In this document: positions 9,006-14,341 of the stretch, one piece after another
Layout: each line of letters opens with the position of its first letter
Numbering within the stretch: the first letter of the stretch is position 1
NCBI GenBank assembly: GCA_016293435.1
Contig: JAEDEG010000044.1
Location: forward strand, 1 to 19,403
Direction: 5' to 3'
Length of the DNA: 19,403 nt
Source of the DNA: Clostridia bacterium
GTDB taxonomy: Bacteria; Bacillota; Clostridia; UMGS1810
Translations under genes and position numbers: made by a program
The notes under the pieces: model-generated
Databases searched by the model: none
What the model was told of the DNA's origin: nothing
Seen by the model: only the letters and a program-made list of their open reading frames with translations

Positions 9006-10070
9006 TTATGATTTTTTTGATCTGGCCTTGGCATTTCTACATTTTTTACAAATACTATAATATCCATCTTTTGCGGTTTTATTTTTAGTAAAATAATTAT
9101 TATGTGCCAATTTAATTTCGCCGCAGCAAGAACAACGTTTATATTTACCTTTTTTTACGTTTAAATAATAATAATCTAAAAATTGATTTTCAGCTTCCAT
9201 TGCTATTAGTTTAGGAATTTTATTTCGCCATAAACTAGATATATATTCTAAACTATGTTTAATACCAAATTCTTCTTGTATTGCTTGTTGAATATATATA
9301 TTTGTCTTTCCATCTATCTTGAGCTCGACTATGCGCGCATAGAGGTCGTTTGCCGCAAGTGCTTTAGATGAAATATTATCAAAATCTTCCATAAGATAAT
9401 AAGTATCTTCTGATAATTTATCCCAACTATATTCTTTTAAATCGGAATAATTACATAAAATTGCGGAACATACCCTAGGGTCCATCAAGGAAAATCCCTC
9501 AACTATGGGGCGTCCACTATCAGGATCAAAGGTATGGGTTTTGTCATCAAAATGTATATATCCCCGCATAGATCGTGTGCTTGATACATTAACTGGCATC
9601 GTATAAGCATCTTTTAATATATATTGCTCTTTCCGCAAATCAATGATAGTTTTTTTAATTATATATGCATCGCGACCATTAGCTCGTTTTAATGAATCTT
9701 CTAAAAAATGTATCGATTCGCGCAATTGTTTCATATACGGTATCATTTCTATGTCTTGCTATGTAATTGTTATTTTAGGCTTAAATATTGTTTGTTTATT
9801 ATTTTCGTTAATTAAATTATATAGTCCATCTTCTCCATTTTCTAATTGAGCGACTAGACCTTCATAGGAGGTTTCACGACGATTAATGGTGGCTAAGCGA
9901 TTTTCGGTGATGATTTTCTTTTGTCTTTTTTCTTCCTTTTCCAAACATAAAACAAGATAATTACCTAGCGATTCCAAATAAGCTGGTGAAGGATCAGGAG
10001 TTTCAGCTAATATTTGTTTCACTAGTTCATTTCTCTATTTTGGATCGGTGATTGTATAGTCTAATTTCAT
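9006..10070 (-). CDS. Zinc-ribbon phage protein at head of late operon, two TAG codons read as Gln
   Basis: From ATG 10070 to TAA 9008-9006, reading TAG as Gln at codons 12 and 104, the product has 354 residues. It begins MKLDYTITDPKQRNELVKQ, where the Q at position 12 is the first TAG. The second join is PKITIT-Q-QDIEMIPYMKQ. A long helical, charged region (about 45-160) is followed by a possible helix-turn-helix-like stretch (KTNIYIQQAIQEEFGI, about 257-272) and a C-terminal zinc ribbon, CSCC (about 314-317) and CKKC, ending KARSKKS. Standard-code reading would give two pieces with a GTG start at 10022. It is the first gene after the leftward promoter and 40 bases before the terS-like gene, whose ribbon has a similar arrangement. 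A DNA-binding packaging or late regulatory role is possible, but the function is not known. The start lacks a perfect ribosome site (GGGGGTAT is 12 bases upstream). Confidence 0.78.
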
Positions 10071-10100
10071 CAGTACAAATACCCCCATTCGTATATAAGT

Positions 10101-10129
10101 ATTATACTAAAAAATTTTTGAAAAGTCAA
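10101..10129 (-). promoter_or_regulatory. Leftward promoter of the late head operon
   Basis: On the minus strand TTGACT (10129-10124), a 17-bp spacer and TATAAT (10106-10101) stand about 31 bases before the ATG at 10070, with A/T tracts upstream. No other comparable promoter was seen on this strand, so it may drive the whole late operon. It resembles the rightward promoters but lacks the TGn extension. Confidence 0.8.
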
Positions 10130-10337
10130 GAAAAATTTTTGAAAAAATGAAAGAAGTTGGGCCGTTAAATGGAATTGAAAAATAGACTTGGTAAGAGTTG
10201 TGAGCAGACCAAATCAAATCATACAGTATAATATTTTTTATCCCATTATACACCCCCCTACCTAGCTATGTCTACTGTCACGTGTTTTAAAACTAAAGCG
10301 ACTACTATGTAAAATACCCCACTACCTAGCTTATCAC

Positions 10338-10364
10338 CCGTTCGTGATGGGGTGTCACGAACGG
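10338..10364. repeat. Inverted repeat CCGTTCGTGA-N7-TCACGAACGG (composite element copy 1)
   Basis: The 10-bp arms are perfect. The inner 17 bases (10343-10359) match the pattern CGTGNTGGGNNGTCACG that recurs at 12841-12857, including the asymmetric loop. An array of 11-bp repeats begins 21 bases downstream. Conservation of the loop as well as the arms suggests a protein-binding or nicking-type site rather than a terminator. Confidence 0.75.
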
Positions 10365-10379
10365 AATTTCATTTTATTT

Positions 10380-10434
10380 TTTGTTCACAGAAAATTTACA
10401 ATTCGTTCACACTTCGTTCATAATTTGTTCACAT
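10380..10434 (+). repeat. Five tandem 11-bp DnaA-box-like repeats (array 1)
   Basis: Consecutive 11-mers begin at 10380, 10391, 10402, 10413 and 10424 with consensus TTYGTTCACAN; the second copy is degenerate (AAAATTTACAA). The period equals one DNA helical turn, so a bound protein would occupy one face. The core TTGTTCACA resembles the DnaA box TTATNCACA. TTTCCC and AATTACC follow the array, as after array 2. Confidence 0.75.
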
Positions 10435-10494
10435 TTCCCGTAATTACCATTTTCTCCCAGCCTATTTACTCGATTACAATGTTCCGGCAATTAG

Positions 10495-10521
10495 TTAGCA
10501 CTCTCCGGCTGTGAGCGCTAA
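10495..10521. promoter_or_regulatory. CIRCE-like palindrome (HrcA operator match)
   Basis: TTAGCACTC (10495-10503), exactly nine bases, then GAGCGCTAA (10513-10521). The known HrcA operator is TTAGCACTC-N9-GAGTGCTAA, so 17 of 18 arm bases match with the right spacing. It ends 43 bases before the -35 box of the first rightward promoter, farther upstream than classical CIRCE sites, and is followed by A and T runs that could also make it a hairpin terminator. Confidence 0.6.
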
Positions 10522-10563
10522 AAAAATTTTTTGAAAAAATTTTTATGTTTTTTCAAAAACCTA

Positions 10564-10592
10564 TTGACAAATTCCCCGAACTATGATACAAT
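10564..10592 (+). promoter_or_regulatory. Promoter P1 (TTGACA-17-TACAAT)
   Basis: TTGACA 10564-10569 and TACAAT 10587-10592 with a TGA extension before the -10. Alternating A and T tracts lie upstream like an UP element. The leader has a GGGG/CCCC mini-hairpin, then AGAGAGAGG before the gene at 10645. Confidence 0.9.
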
Positions 10593-10644
10593 AATAATGG
10601 GGAGAGGGAAAGCCCCCAAGTAAAAGAGAGAGAGGTAAAGCACA

Positions 10645-10875
10645 ATGAAAGAAAGAAAGATTGAATACACAGTAGTTGGAACGATTGAAGGCAGGGGAGA
10701 TTTTTTGATTTGCCTTGCGGGAAGCGACAAAGCAAGAGCCGAAGAGATTTTGAAGGAAACAACAACAGACCCGAAGAGAAGAAAAGAGTTGCGACTTGAT
10801 GAATACAACTACACAAACATTCGATTGAATGAAGAGTATTCGGACGACTGCTGGTGGAACTACGGAACGAATTAA
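10645..10875 (+). CDS. Small early protein of unknown function
   Basis: The 76-residue product is MKERKIEYTVVGTIEGRGDF to NYGTN, ending in TAA. The N-terminal half alternates hydrophobic and polar residues (IEYTVVGTIEGRGDFLICLAG), suggesting a beta-hairpin. A charged helical middle (DKARAEEILKETTTD, about 28-42) and an acidic, Trp/Tyr-containing tail (EEYSDDCWWNYG) follow. The start is fixed by AGAGAGAGG nine bases upstream. It is alone in its transcription unit, first on the right arm, with its own promoter and terminator. I do not recognise the family. A role in early host takeover is suggested only by position. Confidence 0.75.
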   Translation: MKERKIEYTVVGTIEGRGDFLICLAGSDKARAEEILKETTTDPKRRKELRLDEYNYTNIRLNEEYSDDCWWNYGTN

Positions 10876-10903
10876 AAGGCGGACAAAACCGCCTTTTATT
10901 TTT
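10874..10903 (+). terminator. Terminator overlapping the stop codon of the first early gene
   Basis: AAAAGGCGG-ACAAAA-CCGCCTTTT followed by ATTTTT. The stem begins inside the TAA stop codon. Confidence 0.88.
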
Positions 10904-10950
10904 CCTGAATGCGAATAAAAAATTTTTTTATTTTTTTTTTCAAAAAGGTA

Positions 10951-10979
10951 TTGACAAATTGCCGGAACTATGATATAAT
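10951..10979 (+). promoter_or_regulatory. Promoter P2 (TTGACA-17-TATAAT)
   Basis: TTGACA 10951-10956 and TATAAT 10974-10979 with a TGA extension. A long T-rich tract is directly upstream. The leader has GGGA/TCCC, then AGAGAGG before the gene at 11030. Confidence 0.92.
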
Positions 10980-11029
10980 GTATACAGAAAGAGGGACAGA
11001 GAGTCCCCGAGTAAAGAGAGGTAAAGAAC

Positions 11030-11317
11030 ATGGATTTTAGAATGGATACTTACATCGGCAATGAACACTACTGGATAAGATTTAAGAATGGTACGCATGA
11101 AGTGCGCCATGAAACCCCCGACGATTGCCCCGACAATGAAACAGTTTTCACTGGACACTATGAGCAATGCGTTGAATGGATAAAGGAAGCGGTCAATGCC
11201 GAAGAAGAAGAAACCGAAATCAAGGAAGAAACTGACAAAGACAATGTGATTACGGAAATGGCAAAGGCAGTGGCAAAGGGAATCGTTGCGGCAATCAAAG
11301 ATAGCCTTGGAATGTAA
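11030..11317 (+). CDS. Small acidic protein with shared amphipathic C-terminal module
   Basis: The product has 95 residues. The N-terminal domain (about 1-58) is MDFRMDTYIGNEHYWIRF onward with FTGHYEQCVEWIKEAVN at its end, a compact alpha/beta-like fold. A Glu-rich linker (EEEETEIKEETDKDN, about 59-74) and a helix AKAVAKGIVAAIKDSLGM (about 78-95) follow. The linker and helix recur almost unchanged at the end of the gene at 16842-17273, both in protein and in DNA. The helix is amphipathic (I, V, A, L on one face, K and D on the other), so it could mediate oligomerisation or binding to a membrane or common partner (inference). The start at 11030 follows AAAGAGAGG. No family recognised; no terminator hairpin with a U-run is clear directly after it. 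Confidence 0.75.
   Translation: MDFRMDTYIGNEHYWIRFKNGTHEVRHETPDDCPDNETVFTGHYEQCVEWIKEAVNAEEEETEIKEETDKDNVITEMAKAVAKGIVAAIKDSLGM
11201..11317 (+). repeat. Duplicated 3' gene module, copy 1
   Basis: From GAAGAAGAAGAAACCGAA to CTTGGAATGTAA the DNA closely matches 17166-17273, including synonymous positions, showing a fairly recent duplication or recombination of the C-terminal coding module onto a different N-terminal domain. Confidence 0.75.
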
Positions 11318-11616
11318 AAAAAATGAAGAGGGAACAATACTTGACAGTAAAAACGTGAGCCGATTGCTTGACGAAATAAAAAGATAAAAACAAAAGCCGG
11401 AGTAATAAAAAGGACGTGCGGAAAAGCGACTTCCGCGCGTTCTTGTTCTAGAGCAGGCGAGCCTTCAAGGCGATTGCCGCGCACGGGCGCCAAGCCCCGA
11501 ATTTTTACCAGATTTTGGTAATTCAAACAATTTTTGGAAATAAGAGCAAGAAAAGGAAGCCCGGCAATCAGTCCCGAAAAGGTAAAAAAATTTTTATTTT
11601 TTTTTTGAAAAAACTA
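11318..11616. other. Gene-free gap with GC-rich palindromes
   Basis: About 300 bases hold no convincing gene; an 11-codon frame at about 11330 is too short and lacks a start context. Visible elements are GCGGAA/TTCCGC (about 11418-11440), GGCGCC near 11488, a 17-bp palindrome (11505-11521) and the A/T tract before the next promoter. GC content is far above that of the neighbouring genes at 11430-11500. It may be the remnant of a deleted cassette. Confidence 0.6.
11505..11521. repeat. 17-bp palindrome, copy 1 (TTACCAGATTTTGGTAA)
   Basis: One of three copies of a TTRCCAAAWTTTGGYAA-type palindrome, with one base off symmetry here. The others are at 12267-12283 and 18048-18064. All lie in gene-free gaps upstream of promoters. 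Confidence 0.6.
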
Positions 11617-11645
11617 TTGACAAATCAGGATACTTGTGATATAAT
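11617..11645 (+). promoter_or_regulatory. Promoter P3 (TTGACA-17-TATAAT)
   Basis: TTGACA 11617-11622 and TATAAT 11640-11645, extended by TGTGA. A/T tracts lie upstream. The leader contains GGGG/CCCC, then AAAGAGAG before the gene at 11697. Confidence 0.92.
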
Positions 11646-11696
11646 AGATACAGAAAGAGGGGAGAACAAAAGCCCCGAGAAAGAGAGATTGAACAC

Positions 11697-11900
11697 ATGA
11701 GAATTGAAAAAGATTTATCCAAAATGACCAAAATCGCCGAAAATGAAAAGTATGACTTCTATGTATGCAAATTCGGGAAAACAGATTGGTACGCATACGC
11801 AATGGAAAAAGGAACAAACATCGCCGTAACAATGGCAGGAACAAACCGAAAGAAAAGCATCGTTGAAATAGTCAATTCGTGGGCGGGCTGGATGAAATAA
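11697..11900 (+). CDS. Small early protein of unknown function
   Basis: The 67-residue product is MRIEKDLSKMTKIAENEKYD to NSWAGWMK. The middle (YDFYVCKFGKTDWYAYAMEKGTNIAV split over about 19-44) alternates aromatic and charged residues, like a small beta-sheet protein. The C-terminus KKSIVEIVNSWAGWMK is a probable amphipathic helix. There is no signal peptide or membrane segment. ATG 11697 follows AAAGAGAG at good spacing. The stop codon is in the loop of a GC-rich hairpin. It is a monocistronic cassette; the family is not recognised. Confidence 0.72.
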   Translation: MRIEKDLSKMTKIAENEKYDFYVCKFGKTDWYAYAMEKGTNIAVTMAGTNRKKSIVEIVNSWAGWMK

Positions 11901-11908
11901 ACCAGCCC
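11885..11908 (+). terminator. Hairpin with the stop codon in its loop
   Basis: GGGCTGG (11885-11891) pairs with CCAGCCC (11902-11908); TAA lies in the loop. Only A-runs follow on this strand, so termination by the classical U-run mechanism is uncertain. It may act as an RNA 3' stabiliser. Confidence 0.55.
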
Positions 11909-11939
11909 CCCCGAGCAAAAAAAAATTTCAAAAACCCCC

Positions 11940-11968
11940 TTGACAAAACCGCCGGAATGTGATATAAT
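11940..11968 (+). promoter_or_regulatory. Promoter P4 (TTGACA-17-TATAAT)
   Basis: TTGACA 11940-11945 and TATAAT 11963-11968, extended by TGTGA. The leader AAAGAGAGAACAACACA runs up to ATG 12002. Confidence 0.92.
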
Positions 11969-12001
11969 AAAAGTACAAAAAAGGAAAGAGAGAACAACAC
12001 A

Positions 12002-12211
12002 ATGAACAAACTTGAAAAACTTATCAACCGCATAGAAAACAACACCGCGAGCCGCTACGGCTTAGAGGCACGCCGCACAATTCGCGCCTTCCGCTTTACC
12101 GCCTTCCTTCGCTTGTTCGTATTCCACAAGTACACAGGCGTTGAAATGACCGACAGTATAGACGGAAAAACCGTGCTTGTGTATCACAACGGAACAGCAA
12201 TCACAGACTAA
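12002..12211 (+). CDS. Small basic protein of unknown function
   Basis: The 69-residue product is MNKLEKLINRIENNTASRYG to YHNGTAITD. The N-terminal half is a basic helix pair (EKLINRIENN, then ARRTIRAFRFTAFLRLFVF) with an excess of Arg, which could bind nucleic acid or a membrane surface. The C-terminal third (VEMTDSIDGKTVLVYHNGTA) looks like a beta-hairpin. The start is placed by AAAGAGAGAA ten or so bases upstream. It ends in TAA, which flows into the terminator stem. GC content is higher than in the flanking early genes. Family not recognised. Confidence 0.7.
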   Translation: MNKLEKLINRIENNTASRYGLEARRTIRAFRFTAFLRLFVFHKYTGVEMTDSIDGKTVLVYHNGTAITD

Positions 12212-12237
12212 GCCCACCGCAGGGCTTTTTCTTTTTC
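12211..12237 (+). terminator. Rho-independent terminator at the stop codon
   Basis: AGCCC (12211-12215) pairs with GGGCT (12222-12226), followed by TTTTCTTTTTC. The stem starts at the last base of the stop codon. Confidence 0.85.
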
Positions 12238-12266
12238 TCCGAGGACGAACGCCGGCGCCCGAAATT

Positions 12267-12283
12267 TTACCAAATTTTGGTAA
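12267..12283. repeat. 17-bp palindrome, copy 2 (TTACCAAATTTTGGTAA)
   Basis: Perfectly symmetric with 8-bp arms around a central T. It lies next to GCCGGCGCC (12251-12259) and upstream of GCCCGGGC (12319-12326), about 86 bases before the next -35 box. Confidence 0.65.
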
Positions 12284-12368
12284 TTCAGGAATTTTTCTCC
12301 GGTCAACGCGCAACAAGAGCCCGGGCAAAAAATCCCGAAAAAAAATTAAAAAAATTTTGAAAAAACTA

Positions 12369-12397
12369 TTGACAAATTGCCCGGAGTGTGATATAAT
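12369..12397 (+). promoter_or_regulatory. Promoter P5 (TTGACA-17-TATAAT)
   Basis: TTGACA 12369-12374 and TATAAT 12392-12397, extended by TGTGA, with A-tracts upstream. The leader is GAGAGGAAAACAAA before ATG 12435. Confidence 0.92.
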
Positions 12398-12434
12398 AGA
12401 TACAGAAAGAGAGAGAACAAGAGAGGAAAACAAA

Positions 12435-12746
12435 ATGATTAACATTCGCACAATCCGCAAACTTAAAGACAATGAGGGCTTGACCTTGAAAAAGGGCAAC
12501 CGCATAACTTACAAAAGCGGGTATCAGGTAGCCACGCACGGCATAGAAGTAACAACAGCAGAAGAGACGATATCCATAGTAAAGGCTTGCGGCGGCACTT
12601 GCGGCGTATGGTATTCAGGCGGTATATATTATATAGACTATTCAAAGCACATAGCAACAAAGCGCGAAGCAGTTGCCCTTGGCAAAGCATGCAATCAACA
12701 AAATATATTAAAATGGAATAATATGGCACTGATTTGGCTGGCTTAA
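12435..12746 (+). CDS. Early protein of unknown function
   Basis: Placed at ATG 12435 (103 residues, MINIRTIRKLKDNEGLTLKK) because it follows the promoter and AGAGGAAA site; longer upstream frames would start before the promoter. The first part has LKKGNRITYKSGYQVATHGIEV (split over about 17-39), a beta-rich region. A Gly/Cys-rich segment (CGGTCGVWYSGGIYYIDYS, about 56-74) and a C-terminal helix with KREAVALGKACNQQN follow. The layout resembles small phage proteins with a repeated beta-hairpin fold, but I cannot name it. Codon use changes toward less GC-rich near the 3' end. It is followed by a strong terminator. Confidence 0.72.
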   Translation: MINIRTIRKLKDNEGLTLKKGNRITYKSGYQVATHGIEVTTAEETISIVKACGGTCGVWYSGGIYYIDYSKHIATKREAVALGKACNQQNILKWNNMALIWLA

Positions 12747-12760
12747 TAGTCAACCAAATC

Positions 12761-12798
12761 GCCCGCAAGTTTTATCTTTCACTTGCGGGCGCTTCTTT
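12761..12798 (+). terminator. Strong hairpin terminator
   Basis: GCCCGCAAGT (12761-12770), a ten-base loop and ACTTGCGGGC (12781-12790) form a perfect 10-bp stem; GCTTCTTT follows. Confidence 0.82.
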
Positions 12799-12836
12799 AT
12801 ATGGCGGTACTTCCAATTACTGGTTGTAATTTGAGC

Positions 12837-12861
12837 GGCGCGTGGTGGGACGTCACGCGCC
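12837..12861. repeat. Inverted repeat GGCGCGTG-N9-CACGCGCC (composite element copy 2)
   Basis: Perfect 8-bp arms. The 17 bases at 12841-12857 (CGTGGTGGGACGTCACG) differ at three positions from those at 10343-10359. The first strong 11-bp repeat begins 22 bases downstream, as in copy 1 (21 bases). Confidence 0.75.
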
Positions 12862-12867
12862 GAGTTT

Positions 12868-12933
12868 GGCATTCATAATTTGTTCACAATTTTTTAACAA
12901 TTTATTCACAAAAAATTTACAATTTGTTCAAAT
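12868..12933 (+). repeat. Six 11-bp DnaA-box-like repeats (array 2)
   Basis: 11-mers in exact register start at 12868, 12879, 12890, 12901, 12912 and 12923: GGCATTCATAA, TTTGTTCACAA, TTTTTTAACAA, TTTATTCACAA, AAAATTTACAA and TTTGTTCAAAT. TTATTCACA at 12902-12910 fits the DnaA box consensus TTATNCACA exactly. A TTCCC and AATTGCC tail follows, as after array 1. Confidence 0.75.
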
Positions 12934-13017
12934 TCCCAGAATTGCCACGCTTTTGCTTTCGTCATTATGCACAAAAACATCGCCATAATTTTATGCAATT
13001 TTTTTTCGCATTTTTTA

Positions 13018-13046
13018 TTGACAAACGCCCGTGTATGTGGTATAAT
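13018..13046 (+). promoter_or_regulatory. Promoter P6 (TTGACA-17-TATAAT)
   Basis: TTGACA 13018-13023 and TATAAT 13041-13046, preceded by TGTGG. A T-rich tract lies upstream. The leader has AAAGAGAGG before ATG 13089. Confidence 0.92.
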
Positions 13047-13088
13047 AAGGTGTACCCTGAAAGAGGGACAGAAAGAGAGGCACACACC

Positions 13089-13520
13089 ATGACTACCATC
13101 CAGACAAAGAACATAAGCACATACACGAACGCGGGCGCGCGCGCGGAGCAAAATCTTATATATACCATATGCGGACAGATACGCGCACACGATAGCGTCC
13201 CCTTTGATAAAGGTAGCGACTATCCCGAATGGCATATGTCCATAAAGTCATCACGCTTCACTCTTGCAAGCGGTCATATGATGAAGTCAACCACTTTCAG
13301 CGGACAGATTGAGGAATACTTCGAGCGCACGGCGTCGAAAGTATGGGCATATGTTACCGAGCAGGGCACGGCGTATATAATGAATGAAACCGAGTTCCGC
13401 ACATTCCTTTATACATTCGGCAAATTTGAACAGGATAGCGCACGCAACGGCGGAAAGTATAAAGTCCGTTTTCCGAGAGAAACAAAAGCAATGCTTGCGT
13501 GGCTTGCTATGCGGGCGTGA
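13089..13520 (+). CDS. Conserved mobile-element protein of unknown function
   Basis: ATG 13089 (143 residues) follows AAAGAGAGG; the longer frame from 12924 would begin inside the repeat array and upstream of the promoter. The protein starts MTTIQTKNISTYTNAGARAE and contains DYPEWHMSIKSSRFTLASG (about 43-61), an acidic helical middle FSGQIEEYFERTASKVWAYV (about 69-88), and a C-terminal KVRFPRETKAMLAWLAMRA. From memory, similar proteins occur as unnamed genes on Firmicutes plasmids, conjugative elements and phages; I cannot give a function. There is no membrane segment. The gene sits directly after the second origin-like element, which hints at a replication or maintenance role, but this is inference. 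It ends in TGA within a hairpin. Confidence 0.72.
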   Translation: MTTIQTKNISTYTNAGARAEQNLIYTICGQIRAHDSVPFDKGSDYPEWHMSIKSSRFTLASGHMMKSTTFSGQIEEYFERTASKVWAYVTEQGTAYIMNETEFRTFLYTFGKFEQDSARNGGKYKVRFPRETKAMLAWLAMRA

Positions 13521-13532
13521 AAAATCGCCCGC
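13511..13532 (+). terminator. Hairpin with the stop codon in its loop
   Basis: GCGGGCG (13511-13517) pairs with CGCCCGC (13526-13532) around TGAAAAAT, which contains the stop codon. No U-run follows, so it may be a 3' stability structure rather than a classical terminator. Confidence 0.55.
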
Positions 13533-13613
13533 CCGCAATGGGCGCAATGCCCGACCACCCGAAACCGCACTTAACTCCAACAAAATTTTTTGAAAATTTT
13601 TTCGCAAAACTCC

Positions 13614-13642
13614 TTGACAAATCATTCCCGATATGATATAAT
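13614..13642 (+). promoter_or_regulatory. Promoter P7 (TTGACA-17-TATAAT)
   Basis: TTGACA 13614-13619 and TATAAT 13637-13642 with a TGA extension. The leader AAAGAAAGAGAGGAACAC rules out the ATG at 13643, which abuts the -10 box, and supports ATG 13673. Confidence 0.92.
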
Positions 13643-13672
13643 ATGAATGTAAAGAAAGAGAGGAACACAAAA

Positions 13673-14122
13673 ATGACAATTTACTTCGATATGGATGGCA
13701 CTATATGTAATTTGTATGCAAACCCTACTTGGCTGGCACAGTTGCGCGCATACGACCCCACGCCTTATGCAACCGCAAAACCCCTTGTTAATATGTCACG
13801 CCTTGCAAGACTTATCCGCACACTCCAAAAGCAAGGGCACAAAGTAGGTGTTATATCGTGGCTGTCAAAATGCTCCACCGCTGAATATGACCGCAAGGTC
13901 ACAAAAGCAAAAAATGCGTGGCTCAATCAGCATCTCCCCTCTGTGTCATTCGACGAAATTCATATAGTTACATATGGCACACCAAAAAGTACAGTAGCCA
14001 CCGACAAAAACGGTATATTATTTGATGATGAAAGCAACAACCGCCTTGAATGGAATGGCAACGCATATTGCGAAGATAGAATTTTTGAAATTCTTAATAA
14101 GATAAAAAAGGAAAATAAATAA
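13673..14122 (+). CDS. HAD-superfamily phosphatase (5'(3')-deoxyribonucleotidase-like)
   Basis: The 149-residue protein opens MTIYFDMDGTICNLY. Motif I is D6-M-D8-G-T (nucleophile D6, acid/base D8). Motif II is probably S62 in VGVISWLS, motif III K105 in GTPKSTVATDK, and motif IV D118-D119 in ILFDDESNN. These place it in the HAD superfamily with a small C1-type cap, close to the deoxyribonucleotidase and phage nucleotidase group. The likely reaction is Mg-dependent removal of a phosphate, perhaps from nucleotides, in the cytoplasm; the substrate is not certain. A phage could use it to shape the nucleotide pool or supply a repair end. The start was chosen by AGAGAGG nine bases upstream. It is monocistronic, with its own promoter and terminator. 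Confidence 0.85.
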   Translation: MTIYFDMDGTICNLYANPTWLAQLRAYDPTPYATAKPLVNMSRLARLIRTLQKQGHKVGVISWLSKCSTAEYDRKVTKAKNAWLNQHLPSVSFDEIHIVTYGTPKSTVATDKNGILFDDESNNRLEWNGNAYCEDRIFEILNKIKKENK

Positions 14123-14127
14123 TATCG

Positions 14128-14173
14128 CTAACTCCCACCCCTCGCTCTTCTCTCTTGGCGGGGGGATTTTTTT
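14128..14173 (+). terminator. GC-rich hairpin and T-run after the phosphatase gene
   Basis: CCCACCCCTCGC pairs imperfectly with GGCGGGGGGA, followed directly by seven or more T. A classical rho-independent terminator. Confidence 0.75.
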
Positions 14174-14250
14174 CTTGCGGCGACTGGTAAGGCCCGGGCG
14201 CAGGCAACCGCCGGTGGCATAAAAAAAATAAATTATTTTTCACAAACCTA

Positions 14251-14279
14251 TTGACAAGTGCGGGAAAGTGTGATATAAT
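14251..14279 (+). promoter_or_regulatory. Promoter P8 (TTGACA-17-TATAAT)
   Basis: TTGACA 14251-14256 and TATAAT 14274-14279, extended by TGTGA. The leader contains GGGAGGG and CCCCC segments, then AAAGAGAG before ATG 14342. Confidence 0.92.
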
Positions 14280-14341
14280 ATGAATGTAAATAAGGGAGGG
14301 CAATAAACCCCCACCACAAAAAAGAAAGAGAGAAAAAAATT

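Larger units (their letters stand above)
10130..10563. other. Divergent control region without genes
   Basis: This stretch between the leftward and rightward arms contains no credible gene. It holds two copies of CTACCTAGCT, each after a C-run (10258-10267 and 10322-10331), an inverted repeat (10338-10364), an 11-bp-period repeat array (10380-10434), a CIRCE-like palindrome (10495-10521) and A/T tracts leading into the first rightward promoter. Its position, repeats and AT content make it the best candidate for a replication or early-control centre in the window. Confidence 0.7.

Noticed and set aside
10148..10186. Twelve-codon frame MKEVGPLNGIEK ending in TAG in the control region
   Set aside because: Very short, with no ribosome site and no promoter in the right place.
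10561..11031. Minus-strand frames opposite the early genes
   Set aside because: They cross promoters and terminators, have no ribosome sites, and mirror the purine-rich coding strand of real plus-strand genes.
12177..12434. Upstream extension of the gene at 12435
   Set aside because: It would run through a terminator, palindromes and the promoter; the ribosome site and promoter fix ATG 12435. The same reasoning rejects 12924-13088 and 17399-17458.
13643..13672. ATG at 13643 as start of the phosphatase
   Set aside because: It directly follows the TATAAT box, so it would lie upstream of or at the transcription start; ATG 13673 has the ribosome site.
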